A stretch of 64,000 bases of DNA from Bog-532 sp963732345 (GTDB lineage: Bacteria; Actinomycetota; Actinomycetes; Streptosporangiales; Streptosporangiaceae). The stretch is from contig CAVSZI010000009.1 in assembly GCA_963732345.1 (NCBI GenBank), positions 62,001 through 126,000 on the forward strand. The letters are read 5' to 3'. The translations under genes were made by a program, and so were the position numbers. Shown here piece after piece: positions 26,772-35,622 of the stretch; the first letter of the stretch is position 1, and each line of letters starts with the position of its first letter. Under the pieces are notes generated by a model that was not told the DNA's origin, searched no databases, and saw only the letters and a list, made by a program, of their open reading frames with translations.

Positions 26772-27698
26772 TTACGCGTTGCTGTTCCCGGCCATCTGGG
26801 CGACCGCTTCGCCGTCCGGGCCGTCAGGGCGGTCGTTCTCGTGCGCCTCACCGAACCGGGCCAGCGCGACCGCGCAGCAGACGGCCAGCACGAAGCCCGC
26901 GATGGCCACGCCGCCCAGGCCGGGCCGGGTGCGGTCGCCGAGGAAAATGACGCCGACCGCGGCGGGCGGCAGGGTCTCAGCCAGCACGACCCCGGCCGTA
27001 GCCACGGTGACGCTGCCGCCCTCCAGCGCGGAGGCGTAGAAGAGGAACGACACGATGCCCGCAGCGATCAGCGCGTAGGTGGCCGGATCCCGGATGAGGG
27101 TCACCGGAGCGAAGCCGCTGAGCACGCGGGCGGCCACGCCGAGCACGCCGTACCCGGTTCCGGCGATGACGCCGAGGACCGGGGTCCGCAGCCGGTCCGG
27201 CAGCCGCCCGGCGGCCACGCCGACCAGGGCGAGACCGGCGACCGCGACGATCAGGGCCAGCTTGAACACGACACCCGCCTGCGTCGCGCCTTCTGCGCCG
27301 GCCGAGGAGCCGAGCAGGCCCACGCCGGTCACGACCCCGCCGACGGCGACCCATTCCTGCCAGCGCAGGACGGCGCCAATCAGCCAGGTGGCACAGACCG
27401 CGGTCACGGCCAGGTTCGCCGCGATCATCGCCTGGACGGCGAACAGCGGCAGCCGGTGCAACGCGATCAGTTGGGCGACAAAGCCGAGGGTGTCCAGGCC
27501 CAAGCTGGCCACGAACCGCCAATTGTGGAGCATCCGCACCAGCAGGCCGGGATCCACGCCCGCGGGCCCAGCCCCCGCTTCGCCCTCTGTCCCGGGCACC
27601 GGGCGGCGGCTCGCCGCGCGGGCGGCGATGGCCTGCATCACGGAGGCCACACCGTAGCAGACGGCCGCAAACACGGCAGCCACCAGGCTAGCCACCAT
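26772..27698 (-). CDS. DMT-type multi-helix membrane protein
   Basis: The 308-residue protein has about nine or ten hydrophobic helices and the small-residue pattern of drug/metabolite transporter (EamA-like) proteins, e.g. MVASLVAAVFAAVCYGVASV at the N-terminus, LFAVQAMIAANLAVTAVCAT in the middle and LAETLPPAAVGVIFLGD near the end. The charged C-terminus (FGEAHENDRPDGPDGE) is cytoplasmic by expectation. Substrate unknown. Confidence 0.75.
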   Translation of the reverse strand: MVASLVAAVFAAVCYGVASVMQAIAARAASRRPVPGTEGEAGAGPAGVDPGLLVRMLHNWRFVASLGLDTLGFVAQLIALHRLPLFAVQAMIAANLAVTAVCATWLIGAVLRWQEWVAVGGVVTGVGLLGSSAGAEGATQAGVVFKLALIVAVAGLALVGVAAGRLPDRLRTPVLGVIAGTGYGVLGVAARVLSGFAPVTLIRDPATYALIAAGIVSFLFYASALEGGSVTVATAGVVLAETLPPAAVGVIFLGDRTRPGLGGVAIAGFVLAVCCAVALARFGEAHENDRPDGPDGEAVAQMAGNSNA

Positions 27699-27844
27699 AG
27701 CTCACGACCTTACGCCTCGGGGGCCGGCTCTCCGAATTCCTTTAGCGGTCCTACCTGAGCGAACATTCAGCTGTTGCTGAGCATTCCGGGGGTTCCAGAT
27801 CCCCGGCAGGCTCTGCGGGCCCGCGCCCGGCGGCGCCGGCGGGA

Positions 27845-29989
27845 CTACACCCCGGCGGCCTGCATGCCCCTCAGTTCATGCTTCAGCTCCCGGATTTCGT
27901 CCCGCAGCCGCGCGGCCACCTCGAACTGCAGCTCCGCCGCAGCAGCGTGCATCTGCTCGGTGAGCTGCTTGATCAGCTCGATCAGGTCGTCGCGCGCGGG
28001 GCCGCCGCTGCCGTCGCCGACCAGGTCCTCGACGCCGGCCGCCGCCCCGGCCGCTCGCGCCGCGGCGCGGGCCCGGGACGACAGGCCGGGCACCGGCGAC
28101 TTGCCGCGGCTCTGCTGGCGCCCGGCGCCCCCGATGAGCTCGTCGGTGTCGGCGTCCTCCCGGACCAGCTGGTCCAGGATGTCGGCGATCCGCTTGCGCA
28201 GCGGCTGCGGGTCGATGCCGTGGGCCTGGTTGTAGGCGATCTGCTTGTCCCGCCGCCGGTTGGTCTCATCGATGGCCCGCCGCATGGATGGCGTGACCTG
28301 GTCCGCGTACATATGCACCTGGCCCGAGACGTTCCGCGCGGCCCGGCCGATGGTCTGGATCAGCGACGTGCCCGACCGGAGGAACCCCTCCTTGTCGGCG
28401 TCCAGGATCGCGACCAGAGAGACCTCCGGCAGGTCCAGGCCCTCCCGGAGCAGGTTGATTCCGACCAGCACGTCGAACTCGCCGAGCCGCAGCTCGCGCA
28501 GCAGCTCCACCCGCCGCAGCGTGTCGACCTCGCTGTGCAGGTAGCGTGCCCGCACGCCGTTCTCCAGCAGGTAGTCGGTCAGGTCCTCAGCCATCTTCTT
28601 GGTCAGCGTGGTGACCAGGACACGCTCGTCCCGCTCCGCACGCAGCCTGATCTCGTGCAGCAGATCGTCGATCTGACCCTTGGTCGGCTTGATCAGGACC
28701 TCCGGGTCGATCAGCCCGGTCGGCCGGATCACCTGCTCCACCACGTCGCCGCCAACGCGCTGCAGCTCGTACGGCCCGGGGGTAGCCGACAGGTAGATGG
28801 TCTGGCCGATCCGCTCGGTGAACTCATCCCAGGTCAGCGGGCGGTTATCGACAGCGCTCGGCAACCGGAACCCGTGCTCGACCAGGTTCCGCTTGCGGGA
28901 CACGTCACCCTCGTACATCGCACCGATCTGGGGCACGGTGGCGTGCGACTCGTCGATGACCAGGAGGAAGTCCTCGGGGAAGTAGTCGAGCAGCGTGTTG
29001 GGCGGGCTGCCCACCGCACGCCCGTCGATGTGCCGGGAGTAGTTCTCGATGCCCGCGCAGCTGCCGACCTGGCGCATCATCTCGATGTCGTAGGTGGTCC
29101 GCATGCGCAGCCGCTGGGCTTCGAGCAGCTTGCCGTTACGCTCCAGCTCGGCGAGCCGCTCGGCCAGTTCGGCCTCGATACCGGCGATGGCCCGCTCCAT
29201 CCGTTCGGCGCCCGCCACATAGTGCGAGGCCGGGAAGATGTACAGCTCCTCGTCCTCGCTCATCACCTCGCCGGTCAGCGGGTGCAGCGTCATCAGCCGC
29301 TCGATCTCGTCGCCGAACATCTCGATCCGGACCGCGAGCTCCTCATACTGCGGGATGACCTCGATGGTGTCCCCGCGAACCCGGAAGGTCCCGCGGGTAA
29401 AGGCCAGGTCATTGCGCGCGTACTGCATGCCGACCAGCTGCCGCAGCATCGTGTCCCGGTCGATCGTGTCCCCCACCTTGAGGGTCAGCATCCTGTCCAC
29501 GTACTCCTGGGGGGTGCCCAGGCCGTAGATACACGACACGGACGCGACCACGATCGTGTCCCGCCGGGTCAGCAGCGAGTTGGTGGCCGAATGCCGCAGC
29601 CGCTCCACCTCGTCGTTGATCGAAGAGTCCTTCTCGATGTAGGTGTCGGTCTGCGGGATGTACGCCTCGGGCTGGTAGTAGTCGTAATAGGAGACGAAAT
29701 ACTCCACCGCGTTGTCCGGCAGCATCTCCCGCAGCTCGTTGGCGAACTGGGCGGCGAGCGTCTTGTTCGGCAGCATGACCAGGGTCGGCCGCTGCAGCCG
29801 TTCGGTCAGCCAGGCGACCGTGGCGGTCTTGCCGGTACCCGTGGCGCCGAGCAGCACCGTGTCCTGCTCGCTGGCTTTGACTCGCCGTTCGATCTCCGCG
29901 ATGGCGGACGGCTGGTCCCCGGACGGTGTCATGTCGGTGACCGCGTGGAAGGGCGCGACCTTACGCTTCAGATCGGTCACGGGACGCAC
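27845..29989 (-). CDS. uvrB: Excinuclease ABC subunit B
   Basis: The 714-residue helicase-like subunit loads onto damage with UvrA and recruits UvrC. Walker A is TVLLGATGTGKTATVAWL; the beta-hairpin region is EYFVSYYDYYQPEAYIP; the DEAD-like motif is LLVIDESHATVPQIG; motif VI is QTIGRAARNVSGQVHMYAD. The C-terminal UVR motif (LIKQLTEQMHAAAAELQFEV) is present. The GTG at 29989 follows AGGAGGTG, which fixes the start against the upstream open frame. Confidence 0.96.
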   Translation of the reverse strand: MRPVTDLKRKVAPFHAVTDMTPSGDQPSAIAEIERRVKASEQDTVLLGATGTGKTATVAWLTERLQRPTLVMLPNKTLAAQFANELREMLPDNAVEYFVSYYDYYQPEAYIPQTDTYIEKDSSINDEVERLRHSATNSLLTRRDTIVVASVSCIYGLGTPQEYVDRMLTLKVGDTIDRDTMLRQLVGMQYARNDLAFTRGTFRVRGDTIEVIPQYEELAVRIEMFGDEIERLMTLHPLTGEVMSEDEELYIFPASHYVAGAERMERAIAGIEAELAERLAELERNGKLLEAQRLRMRTTYDIEMMRQVGSCAGIENYSRHIDGRAVGSPPNTLLDYFPEDFLLVIDESHATVPQIGAMYEGDVSRKRNLVEHGFRLPSAVDNRPLTWDEFTERIGQTIYLSATPGPYELQRVGGDVVEQVIRPTGLIDPEVLIKPTKGQIDDLLHEIRLRAERDERVLVTTLTKKMAEDLTDYLLENGVRARYLHSEVDTLRRVELLRELRLGEFDVLVGINLLREGLDLPEVSLVAILDADKEGFLRSGTSLIQTIGRAARNVSGQVHMYADQVTPSMRRAIDETNRRRDKQIAYNQAHGIDPQPLRKRIADILDQLVREDADTDELIGGAGRQQSRGKSPVPGLSSRARAAARAAGAAAGVEDLVGDGSGGPARDDLIELIKQLTEQMHAAAAELQFEVAARLRDEIRELKHELRGMQAAGV

Positions 29990-30043
29990 GATGCCACCTC
30001 CTAAGGATTCGGGATCCCCGGTCTGCACTGCGGCCGGCTCTAT

Positions 30044-30100
30044 GGCTCAGCCGCCGGCCCGGGCTCAGCCGCCTGCCCGCTGGGCTCAGTCTCCGGCCGC
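30044..30100. repeat. Imperfect 18-20-bp tandem repeat between coaE and uvrB
   Basis: Three imperfect units beginning GGCTCAG lie at about 30044-30061, 30062-30081 and 30082-30100. They occupy the 164-bp gap, upstream of uvrB and downstream of coaE. No function is evident. Confidence 0.6.
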
Positions 30101-30153
30101 ATAGTTCAACTGTAGGAGGGGGTCTGACATTCCTGGGCGCGGCCCGGCGGGAG

Positions 30154-30804
30154 CTAACCGCGGGACCGCGCGGCGGCGCGGTCGCGCAGCATGGCCCACA
30201 CCTCGTCCACCCGGTGATCGAGGTCCTCGAGCGGGCCCGAATTGTCGATCACGATGTCGGCGATCGCGAGGCGCTGCTCACGGCTGGCCTGGGCCGCCAT
30301 CCGGTCCCGGGCGTGCCCGGGGGTCATCCCGCGTGCGGTGATCAGCCGCTGGGCCTGCTGGTCCTCGGGCGCATCGACGACGATCACGGCGTCGAACCCG
30401 CGGGCCAGCCCGTTCTCGGCCAGCAGCGGGACGTCGTGCACGACGATGGGCGCCGGGCCCGCCGGGCCCGCCGGGCCCGACGTCCCGGCGGCGGCAATCG
30501 CCTCCTGCTCCATCTGGTACATCCGCTCGTGGACCAGCGGGTGGACGATGGCGTTGAGCTTGGCGCGCAGGTCGGGCTGGGCGAAGACGATCTGGCCGAG
30601 GCGTTCCCGGTCCAGGTGGCCGTTCGGCTGGAGCACCTCCGGGCCGAACACGGCGGCGATCTGCCCGAGTCCCGGGGTGCCGGGCTCGACGACCTTCCGG
30701 GCCGCCACGTCCGCGTCCACGATCGCGGCGCCGCGATCGGCGAGCCGCCGCGACACCTCGCTCTTCCCGGAACCGATCCCCCCGGTAAGCCCGACCCGAA
30801 GCAC
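30154..30804 (-). CDS. coaE: Dephospho-CoA kinase
   Basis: The last enzyme of CoA synthesis, 216 residues. The P-loop is RVGLTGGIGSGKSEVSRRLA, followed by AAIVDADVAARKVVEPGTPG and the conserved VVHDVPLLAENGL. The GTG at 30804 has GGAG 9 bases before it; the longer upstream frame lacks homology. A short (GPA)n tract lies near residue 125. The gene order rpsA-coaE-uvrB is usual for actinobacteria. Confidence 0.93.
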   Translation of the reverse strand: MLRVGLTGGIGSGKSEVSRRLADRGAAIVDADVAARKVVEPGTPGLGQIAAVFGPEVLQPNGHLDRERLGQIVFAQPDLRAKLNAIVHPLVHERMYQMEQEAIAAAGTSGPAGPAGPAPIVVHDVPLLAENGLARGFDAVIVVDAPEDQQAQRLITARGMTPGHARDRMAAQASREQRLAIADIVIDNSGPLEDLDHRVDEVWAMLRDRAAARSRG

Positions 30805-30830
30805 GCGATCCAACTCCTTCGTCAGAAAGC

Positions 30831-30867
30831 GAGCGGGCGGAGTTCCCACAGGGAACTCCGCCCGCTC
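30831..30867. terminator. 17-bp perfect hairpin after rpsA
   Basis: The arms 30831-30847 and 30851-30867 (GGGAACTCCGCCCGCTC and its complement) pair without mismatch around a 3-base loop. The hairpin starts 33 bases after the rpsA stop on the minus strand and ends 27 bases before coaE. It should terminate most rpsA transcripts; no T-run follows. Confidence 0.85.
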
Positions 30868-30900
30868 ATCGTCCCAGGGGACTGGCGGCTGAGCCCGGGC

Positions 30901-32439
30901 TCAGCCCTGGTTGCCGGACAGCTTGTCGCGCAGCGCCGCGAGGGCCTCATCGGAGGCCAGCGCGCCGCCGCCGCCCGGACCGCCGCTGCTGGGCCGGGAG
31001 CCGTCCCGCTGACCGCCAGGTGCGCTAGAGGACGTGCTGGAACTGGTGGTGGACGACGACGTGGCCGCCGCCCCGTCCTCGCCGCCCTCGGCCGCGTCGC
31101 TGTCGGCCTTGCGGGCCTCCTCGACCTGCCGCCGATGGGCCTCGAAACGCGTCCGCGCCTCCGCGTACTGGCGCTCCCACTCTTCACGCTGGGAGTCGTA
31201 GCCCTCGAGCCACTCGCCGGTCTCGGCGTCGAAGCCGTCTGGGTACTCGTAGTTGCCCTGCTCGTCGTAGGTGGCGGGCATGCCGTAGAGCGTCGGGTCG
31301 AAGTCGTCGCCGACCGCCTCGCCGATGGTGCCCTCGTTGGCCTGCTTGAGCGACAGCGAGATCCGGCGCCGGTCCAGGTCGATGTCGATGATCTTGACGA
31401 AGATCTCGTCGCCAACCTGCACGACCTGCTCGGGGATCTCCACGTGCCGGTCGGCCAGCTCGGAGATGTGCACCAGGCCCTCGATGCCCTCCTCGACCCG
31501 CACGAACGCGCCGAACGGCACCAGCTTGGTGACCCGGCCGGGAACGACCTGGCCGATCTGGTGCGTGCGGGCGAACTGCTGCCACGGGTCTTCCTGGGTG
31601 GACTTCAGCGACAGCGAGACCCGCTCGCGGTCCATGTCCACGTCCAGCACCTCGACCGTGACCTCCTGGCCGACCTCGACCACCTCGCCGGGGTGGTCGA
31701 TGTGCTTCCAGGACAGCTCCGACACGTGCACCAGGCCGTCCACGCCGCCGAGGTCGACGAACGCGCCGAAGTTGACGATGGACGACACGACGCCCTTGCG
31801 GATCTGGCCCTTCTGCAGGGTGTTGAGGAAGGTGTGCCGGACCTCGGACTGGGTCTGCTCCAGCCAGGCCCGCCGGGACAGCACCACGTTGTTGCGGTTC
31901 TTGTCAAGCTCGATGATCTTCGCCTCGAGCTCGCGGCCGACGTACGGCTGCAGGTCGCGCACGCGGCGCATCTCCACCAGCGAGGCGGGAAGGAAGCCGC
32001 GCAGCCCGATGTCGAGGATGAGGCCGCCCTTGACGACCTCGATGACGGTGCCGGTGACGACGCCGTCCTCTTCCTTGATCTTCTCGATCGTGCCCCAGGC
32101 GCGCTCGTACTGCGCGCGCTTCTTGGACAGGATCAGGCGTCCCTCCTTGTCCTCCTTCTGCAGGACAAGGGCCTCGATGTGCTCACCAGTCTTGACCACA
32201 TCGTGCGGATCGACATCGTGCTTGATCGACAGTTCGCGAGAGGGGATCACGCCCTCTGTCTTGTAGCCGATGTCGAGCAAGACCTCGTCTCGATCGACCT
32301 TGACAACGGTGCCTTCGACAATGTCACCGTCATTGAAGTACTTGATGGTCTCATCGATCGCGGCGAGGAATGCCTCCTCGGACCCGATGTCGTTGACCGC
32401 TACCTTGGGGGTCGAGTTGGCTTCTGTACTGCTCGTCAT
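30901..32439 (-). CDS. rpsA: 30S ribosomal protein S1
   Basis: The 512-residue protein consists of four S1 (OB-fold) RNA-binding repeats: GDIVEGTVVKVDRDEVLLDI, GVVTGTVIEVVKGGLILDIG, GQIRKGVVSSIVNFGAFVDL and GQVVPGRVTKLVPFGAFVRV. A Glu/Ser/Gly-rich tail follows, normal for actinobacterial S1, which has fewer repeats than the E. coli protein. The ATG at 32439 starts MTSSTEANS. It is followed by a strong hairpin. Confidence 0.95.
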   Translation of the reverse strand: MTSSTEANSTPKVAVNDIGSEEAFLAAIDETIKYFNDGDIVEGTVVKVDRDEVLLDIGYKTEGVIPSRELSIKHDVDPHDVVKTGEHIEALVLQKEDKEGRLILSKKRAQYERAWGTIEKIKEEDGVVTGTVIEVVKGGLILDIGLRGFLPASLVEMRRVRDLQPYVGRELEAKIIELDKNRNNVVLSRRAWLEQTQSEVRHTFLNTLQKGQIRKGVVSSIVNFGAFVDLGGVDGLVHVSELSWKHIDHPGEVVEVGQEVTVEVLDVDMDRERVSLSLKSTQEDPWQQFARTHQIGQVVPGRVTKLVPFGAFVRVEEGIEGLVHISELADRHVEIPEQVVQVGDEIFVKIIDIDLDRRRISLSLKQANEGTIGEAVGDDFDPTLYGMPATYDEQGNYEYPDGFDAETGEWLEGYDSQREEWERQYAEARTRFEAHRRQVEEARKADSDAAEGGEDGAAATSSSTTSSSTSSSAPGGQRDGSRPSSGGPGGGGALASDEALAALRDKLSGNQG

Positions 32440-32659
32440 GTGTGGGTTGGCTCCGGATGCGGACAGGAATATGAGGGCGCGCTGAATCCGGTGCACCCGC
32501 CGGAAGGACCAGAATCGCGAAACCTGCCGGAACCGGCCTAGACCGGTTCTCGGAGCGGCCGACGGCCGCCGGTGAGGTCAAGTGACAGACGGACCACACG
32601 AGACACAACGCAGCGTTCAGAATATGAGAGCGGGAGCCCTGGGTCAATCTGAAGGGCCG

Positions 32660-32677
32660 CCTCCGGCGCGCCGGAGG
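32660..32677. terminator. 18-bp palindrome after polA
   Basis: CCTCCGGCGCGCCGGAGG is a perfect palindrome that can form a 7-bp stem with a CGCG loop. It lies 13-30 bases past the polA stop on the minus strand and is the likely polA terminator. Confidence 0.7.
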
Positions 32678-32689
32678 GCACCTCGCGCG

Positions 32690-35506
32690 TCAGTGCGCGG
32701 CGTCCCACCAGCTGAATCCGGATCCAATCGAAACTTCGAGCGGTACCCCCAGGCGAGCCGCGCTCGCCATCTCCGTGCCGACGAGGTCACGCAGCGCTTC
32801 GAACTCGCCCGGGGCCACCTCGAAGATCAGCTCGTCGTGCACCTGGAGCAGCATCCGTGACTTCAGGCCCTGGTCGCGGATCGCCCGGTCCACGGCCAGC
32901 ATCGCCATCTTGATGATGTCGGCCGCCGATCCCTGGATGGGGGCGTTCAGCGCCATCCGCTCGGCCATCTCCCGGCGCTGCCGGTTGTCCGACGTGAGGT
33001 CGGGCAGGTAGCGGCGCCGGCCGAACATGGTCTCCGTGTAGCCCTCCTGACGGGCCCGGGCCACGACGTCCCGCAGGTAGTCCCGGACCCCGCCGAACTC
33101 CCCGAAGTACTCCTCCATCAGCGCCCGCGCCTCCTCGGCCGGGATGTGCAGCTGCGACGACAGCCCGAAGGCGGACAGCCCGTAGGCCAGCCCGTAGTTC
33201 ATCACCTTGATCCGGTTCCGCAGCTCCCCGTTGATCTGGTCCGGCGGCAGGCCGAAGACCCGCGCGGCGGTCGCCGCGTGGAAGTCGTGCCCAGACTCGA
33301 ACGCGGCGATCAGCGCCTCGTCCCCGGACAGGTGGGCCATGATCCGCAGCTCGATCTGGCTGTAGTCCGCGGTGAGCAGCGTCTCGTATCCCGCGCCGAC
33401 CACGAACGCGCGCCGGATGCCGCGGCCCTCCTCGGTGCGGATCGGGATGTTCTGCAGGTTCGGGTCGGTGGAGGACAGCCGGCCGGTGGCGGCGATCATC
33501 TGGTTGAACGTCGTGTGGATCCGGCCGTCCTCGCCGGCCATCGGGATCAGCGAGTCGACGATGCTCTTCAGCTTGGCCACGTCCCGGTACCGGAGCAGGT
33601 GCTCCAGCACCGGGTGCCCGGTCTGGGCGAGCAGGCCGGTCAGGGCGTCGGAGTCGGTGGTGTAGCCGGTCTTGATGCGCTTGGTCTTGGGTAGCCCCAG
33701 CTCGTTGAACAGCACCTCCTGCAGCTGCTTGGGCGAGCCGAGGTTGAACTCGTGCCCGGTGACCGCGAACGCGGCCTGCTCGGCCGCCTTCACCTTGCCG
33801 TGCAGGGTCGCCGACATCTCGGCCAGGTGGTCGATGTCGGCGGCGATCCCGGTGCGCTCCATCCGGGCCAGCACGTCGACCAGCGGCAGCTCGACGTCCC
33901 GGAGCAGTTCGGCCGCGCCGCGCCGCTCAAGGTCGGCGTCGAGCGCGTCGGCCAGCTCCGCGGTCGCCCGGGCGCGCAGCACCAGGTTGACGGCGGCGTC
34001 TTCCTCCCCGGAACCGTCGAGAGTGAGCTGCTCCGGCACCCCGGAGTCGTCGCGTAGCTCCTTGCCCAGGTAGCGGAGGGTCAGGTCACCCAGATCGAAG
34101 GAGCGCTGCCCGGGCAGGGCCAGGTACGCGGCCAGCGCGGTGTCGCTGGTCAGCCCGGCGAGGTCGAAGCCGTGCGCGGCGAACGCGTGCATCGGGCCCT
34201 TGGCGTCGTGCAGGGCCTTCGGCAGCGAGCCCGCTTCGAGCCAGCCCGCGAGGGCGTCGGAGTCATCCTCAGTCAGCGTGGTGGGGTCGATGAAGGCGCC
34301 GTGGCCGTCCGGCGCGGCGATGGCGATCCCGGTCAGCGTTCCGGTGCCACGCCCCCAGGTGCCGGTGACCGCGACCCCGGAGCGGGTGGTCTGGCCATCC
34401 GGGGCGTCCTGGCCGTCAGCGGCGGCGGTGGCGGTGGCGGCGGCATGGTCGGCGATCCACAGCGCCAGCTCGTCGGGCCCGGGCAGCTCCACCTCGACCT
34501 CGAACCCGCCGGCCGGTTCGGTGGCCGCCTCTTCACCGGCCGCGACGCCGCAGATGCCATCGGGCAGCGTGGCGTAGAGCCGCTCACGCAGCACCCGGAA
34601 CTGCAGGGTGTCGAAGAGCTGGTGGATCTGCTCCCGGTCCCAGACGCGCGGCACCAGCTCGCCGGGGCCGGTACCGATGTCGTTCAGCGGAACGTCCCGG
34701 ACCAGCGCGGTCATCTGCCGGTTGCGCAGCACATCGCCGAGGTGCTCCCGCAGCGCGTCGCCGGCCTTGCCCTTTACCTCGTCGACCCGGTTGACGAGGT
34801 CCTCCAGTGAGCCGAACTCCCTGACCCACTTGGTCGCGGTCTTCTCCCCCACCCCCGGAATGCCCGGCAGGTTGTCGCTGGGGTCGCCCCGGATGGCGGC
34901 GAAATCGGGATACTGCTGGGGGGTGAGGCCGTACTTCTCCTCGACGGTCTCCGGGGTGAAGCGGGACATGTCGCTGATGCCCCGGCGCGTCATCAGCACC
35001 GTCACGTGGTCGTCGACGAGCTGGAGCACGTCACGGTCGCCGGTCACGATCAGCACGTCCATGCCGTCGTTCTCGGCCCGGGTGGCCAGGGTGGCGATGA
35101 CGTCGTCGGCCTCGTAGCCGGGCACCGACAGCCGGGCGATACCGAGCGCGTCCAGGACCTCGAAGATGAGGCTGAGCTGGCTGCGGAAGTCTTCCGGCGT
35201 CTCCCGGCGGTTCGCTTTGTACTCGACGTACTGCTCGTGCCGGAAGGTCGGCTCGCTGCGGTCGAACGCCACCGCGACGTGCGTGGGCTGCTCGTCGCGC
35301 AGCACGTTGATGAGCATGGCCACGAACCCGTACACGGCGTTGGTGGGCTGGCCGGTAGTCGTGGAGAAGTTCTCGGCCGGCAGCGCGAAGAACGCCCGGT
35401 AGGCCATCGAGTGCCCATCAAGGAGCAGTAGCCGGCCGCGAGCGCCGGCCCCGTCCTGGGCCCTGGCTTCCTGGCCGCCCGGCGCGGCCGTACTCTTCAT
35501 CGCCAC
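32690..35506 (-). CDS. polA: DNA polymerase I
   Basis: The 938-residue polymerase processes Okazaki fragments and fills repair gaps. The N-terminal 5'-3' nuclease domain shows LLLLDGHSMAYRAFFALPAE and GDRDVLQLVDDHV. The middle 3'-5' exonuclease-like domain lacks clear catalytic acidic motifs, as is usual in actinobacteria. The polymerase domain has motif A LLTADYSQIELRIMAHLSGD, motif B RIKVMNYGLAYGLSAFGLSS and motif C LLQVHDELIFEV. Start GTG 35506 or ATG 35500. Confidence 0.95.
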   Translation of the reverse strand: MAMKSTAAPGGQEARAQDGAGARGRLLLLDGHSMAYRAFFALPAENFSTTTGQPTNAVYGFVAMLINVLRDEQPTHVAVAFDRSEPTFRHEQYVEYKANRRETPEDFRSQLSLIFEVLDALGIARLSVPGYEADDVIATLATRAENDGMDVLIVTGDRDVLQLVDDHVTVLMTRRGISDMSRFTPETVEEKYGLTPQQYPDFAAIRGDPSDNLPGIPGVGEKTATKWVREFGSLEDLVNRVDEVKGKAGDALREHLGDVLRNRQMTALVRDVPLNDIGTGPGELVPRVWDREQIHQLFDTLQFRVLRERLYATLPDGICGVAAGEEAATEPAGGFEVEVELPGPDELALWIADHAAATATAAADGQDAPDGQTTRSGVAVTGTWGRGTGTLTGIAIAAPDGHGAFIDPTTLTEDDSDALAGWLEAGSLPKALHDAKGPMHAFAAHGFDLAGLTSDTALAAYLALPGQRSFDLGDLTLRYLGKELRDDSGVPEQLTLDGSGEEDAAVNLVLRARATAELADALDADLERRGAAELLRDVELPLVDVLARMERTGIAADIDHLAEMSATLHGKVKAAEQAAFAVTGHEFNLGSPKQLQEVLFNELGLPKTKRIKTGYTTDSDALTGLLAQTGHPVLEHLLRYRDVAKLKSIVDSLIPMAGEDGRIHTTFNQMIAATGRLSSTDPNLQNIPIRTEEGRGIRRAFVVGAGYETLLTADYSQIELRIMAHLSGDEALIAAFESGHDFHAATAARVFGLPPDQINGELRNRIKVMNYGLAYGLSAFGLSSQLHIPAEEARALMEEYFGEFGGVRDYLRDVVARARQEGYTETMFGRRRYLPDLTSDNRQRREMAERMALNAPIQGSAADIIKMAMLAVDRAIRDQGLKSRMLLQVHDELIFEVAPGEFEALRDLVGTEMASAARLGVPLEVSIGSGFSWWDAAH

Positions 35507-35569
35507 GGCTCAAATCCTATGGTCAAGCGGGCCGGGCCAGGACGGGATGCCACCGGGTCCCGGGGAAAA

Positions 35570-35603
35570 GTGCGGCCCGGCGGCAGGTGCCGCCAGGCCG
35601 CAC
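35570..35603. terminator. Long hairpin after aldose epimerase gene
   Basis: GTGCGGCC (35570-35577) pairs with GGCCGCAC (35596-35603), and the inner arms GGCGGCA and TGCCGCC extend the stem. It lies 20 bases past the stop of the minus-strand epimerase gene and serves as a probable terminator. Confidence 0.75.
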
Positions 35604-35622
35604 GGGGTCTCACGGATCTTCG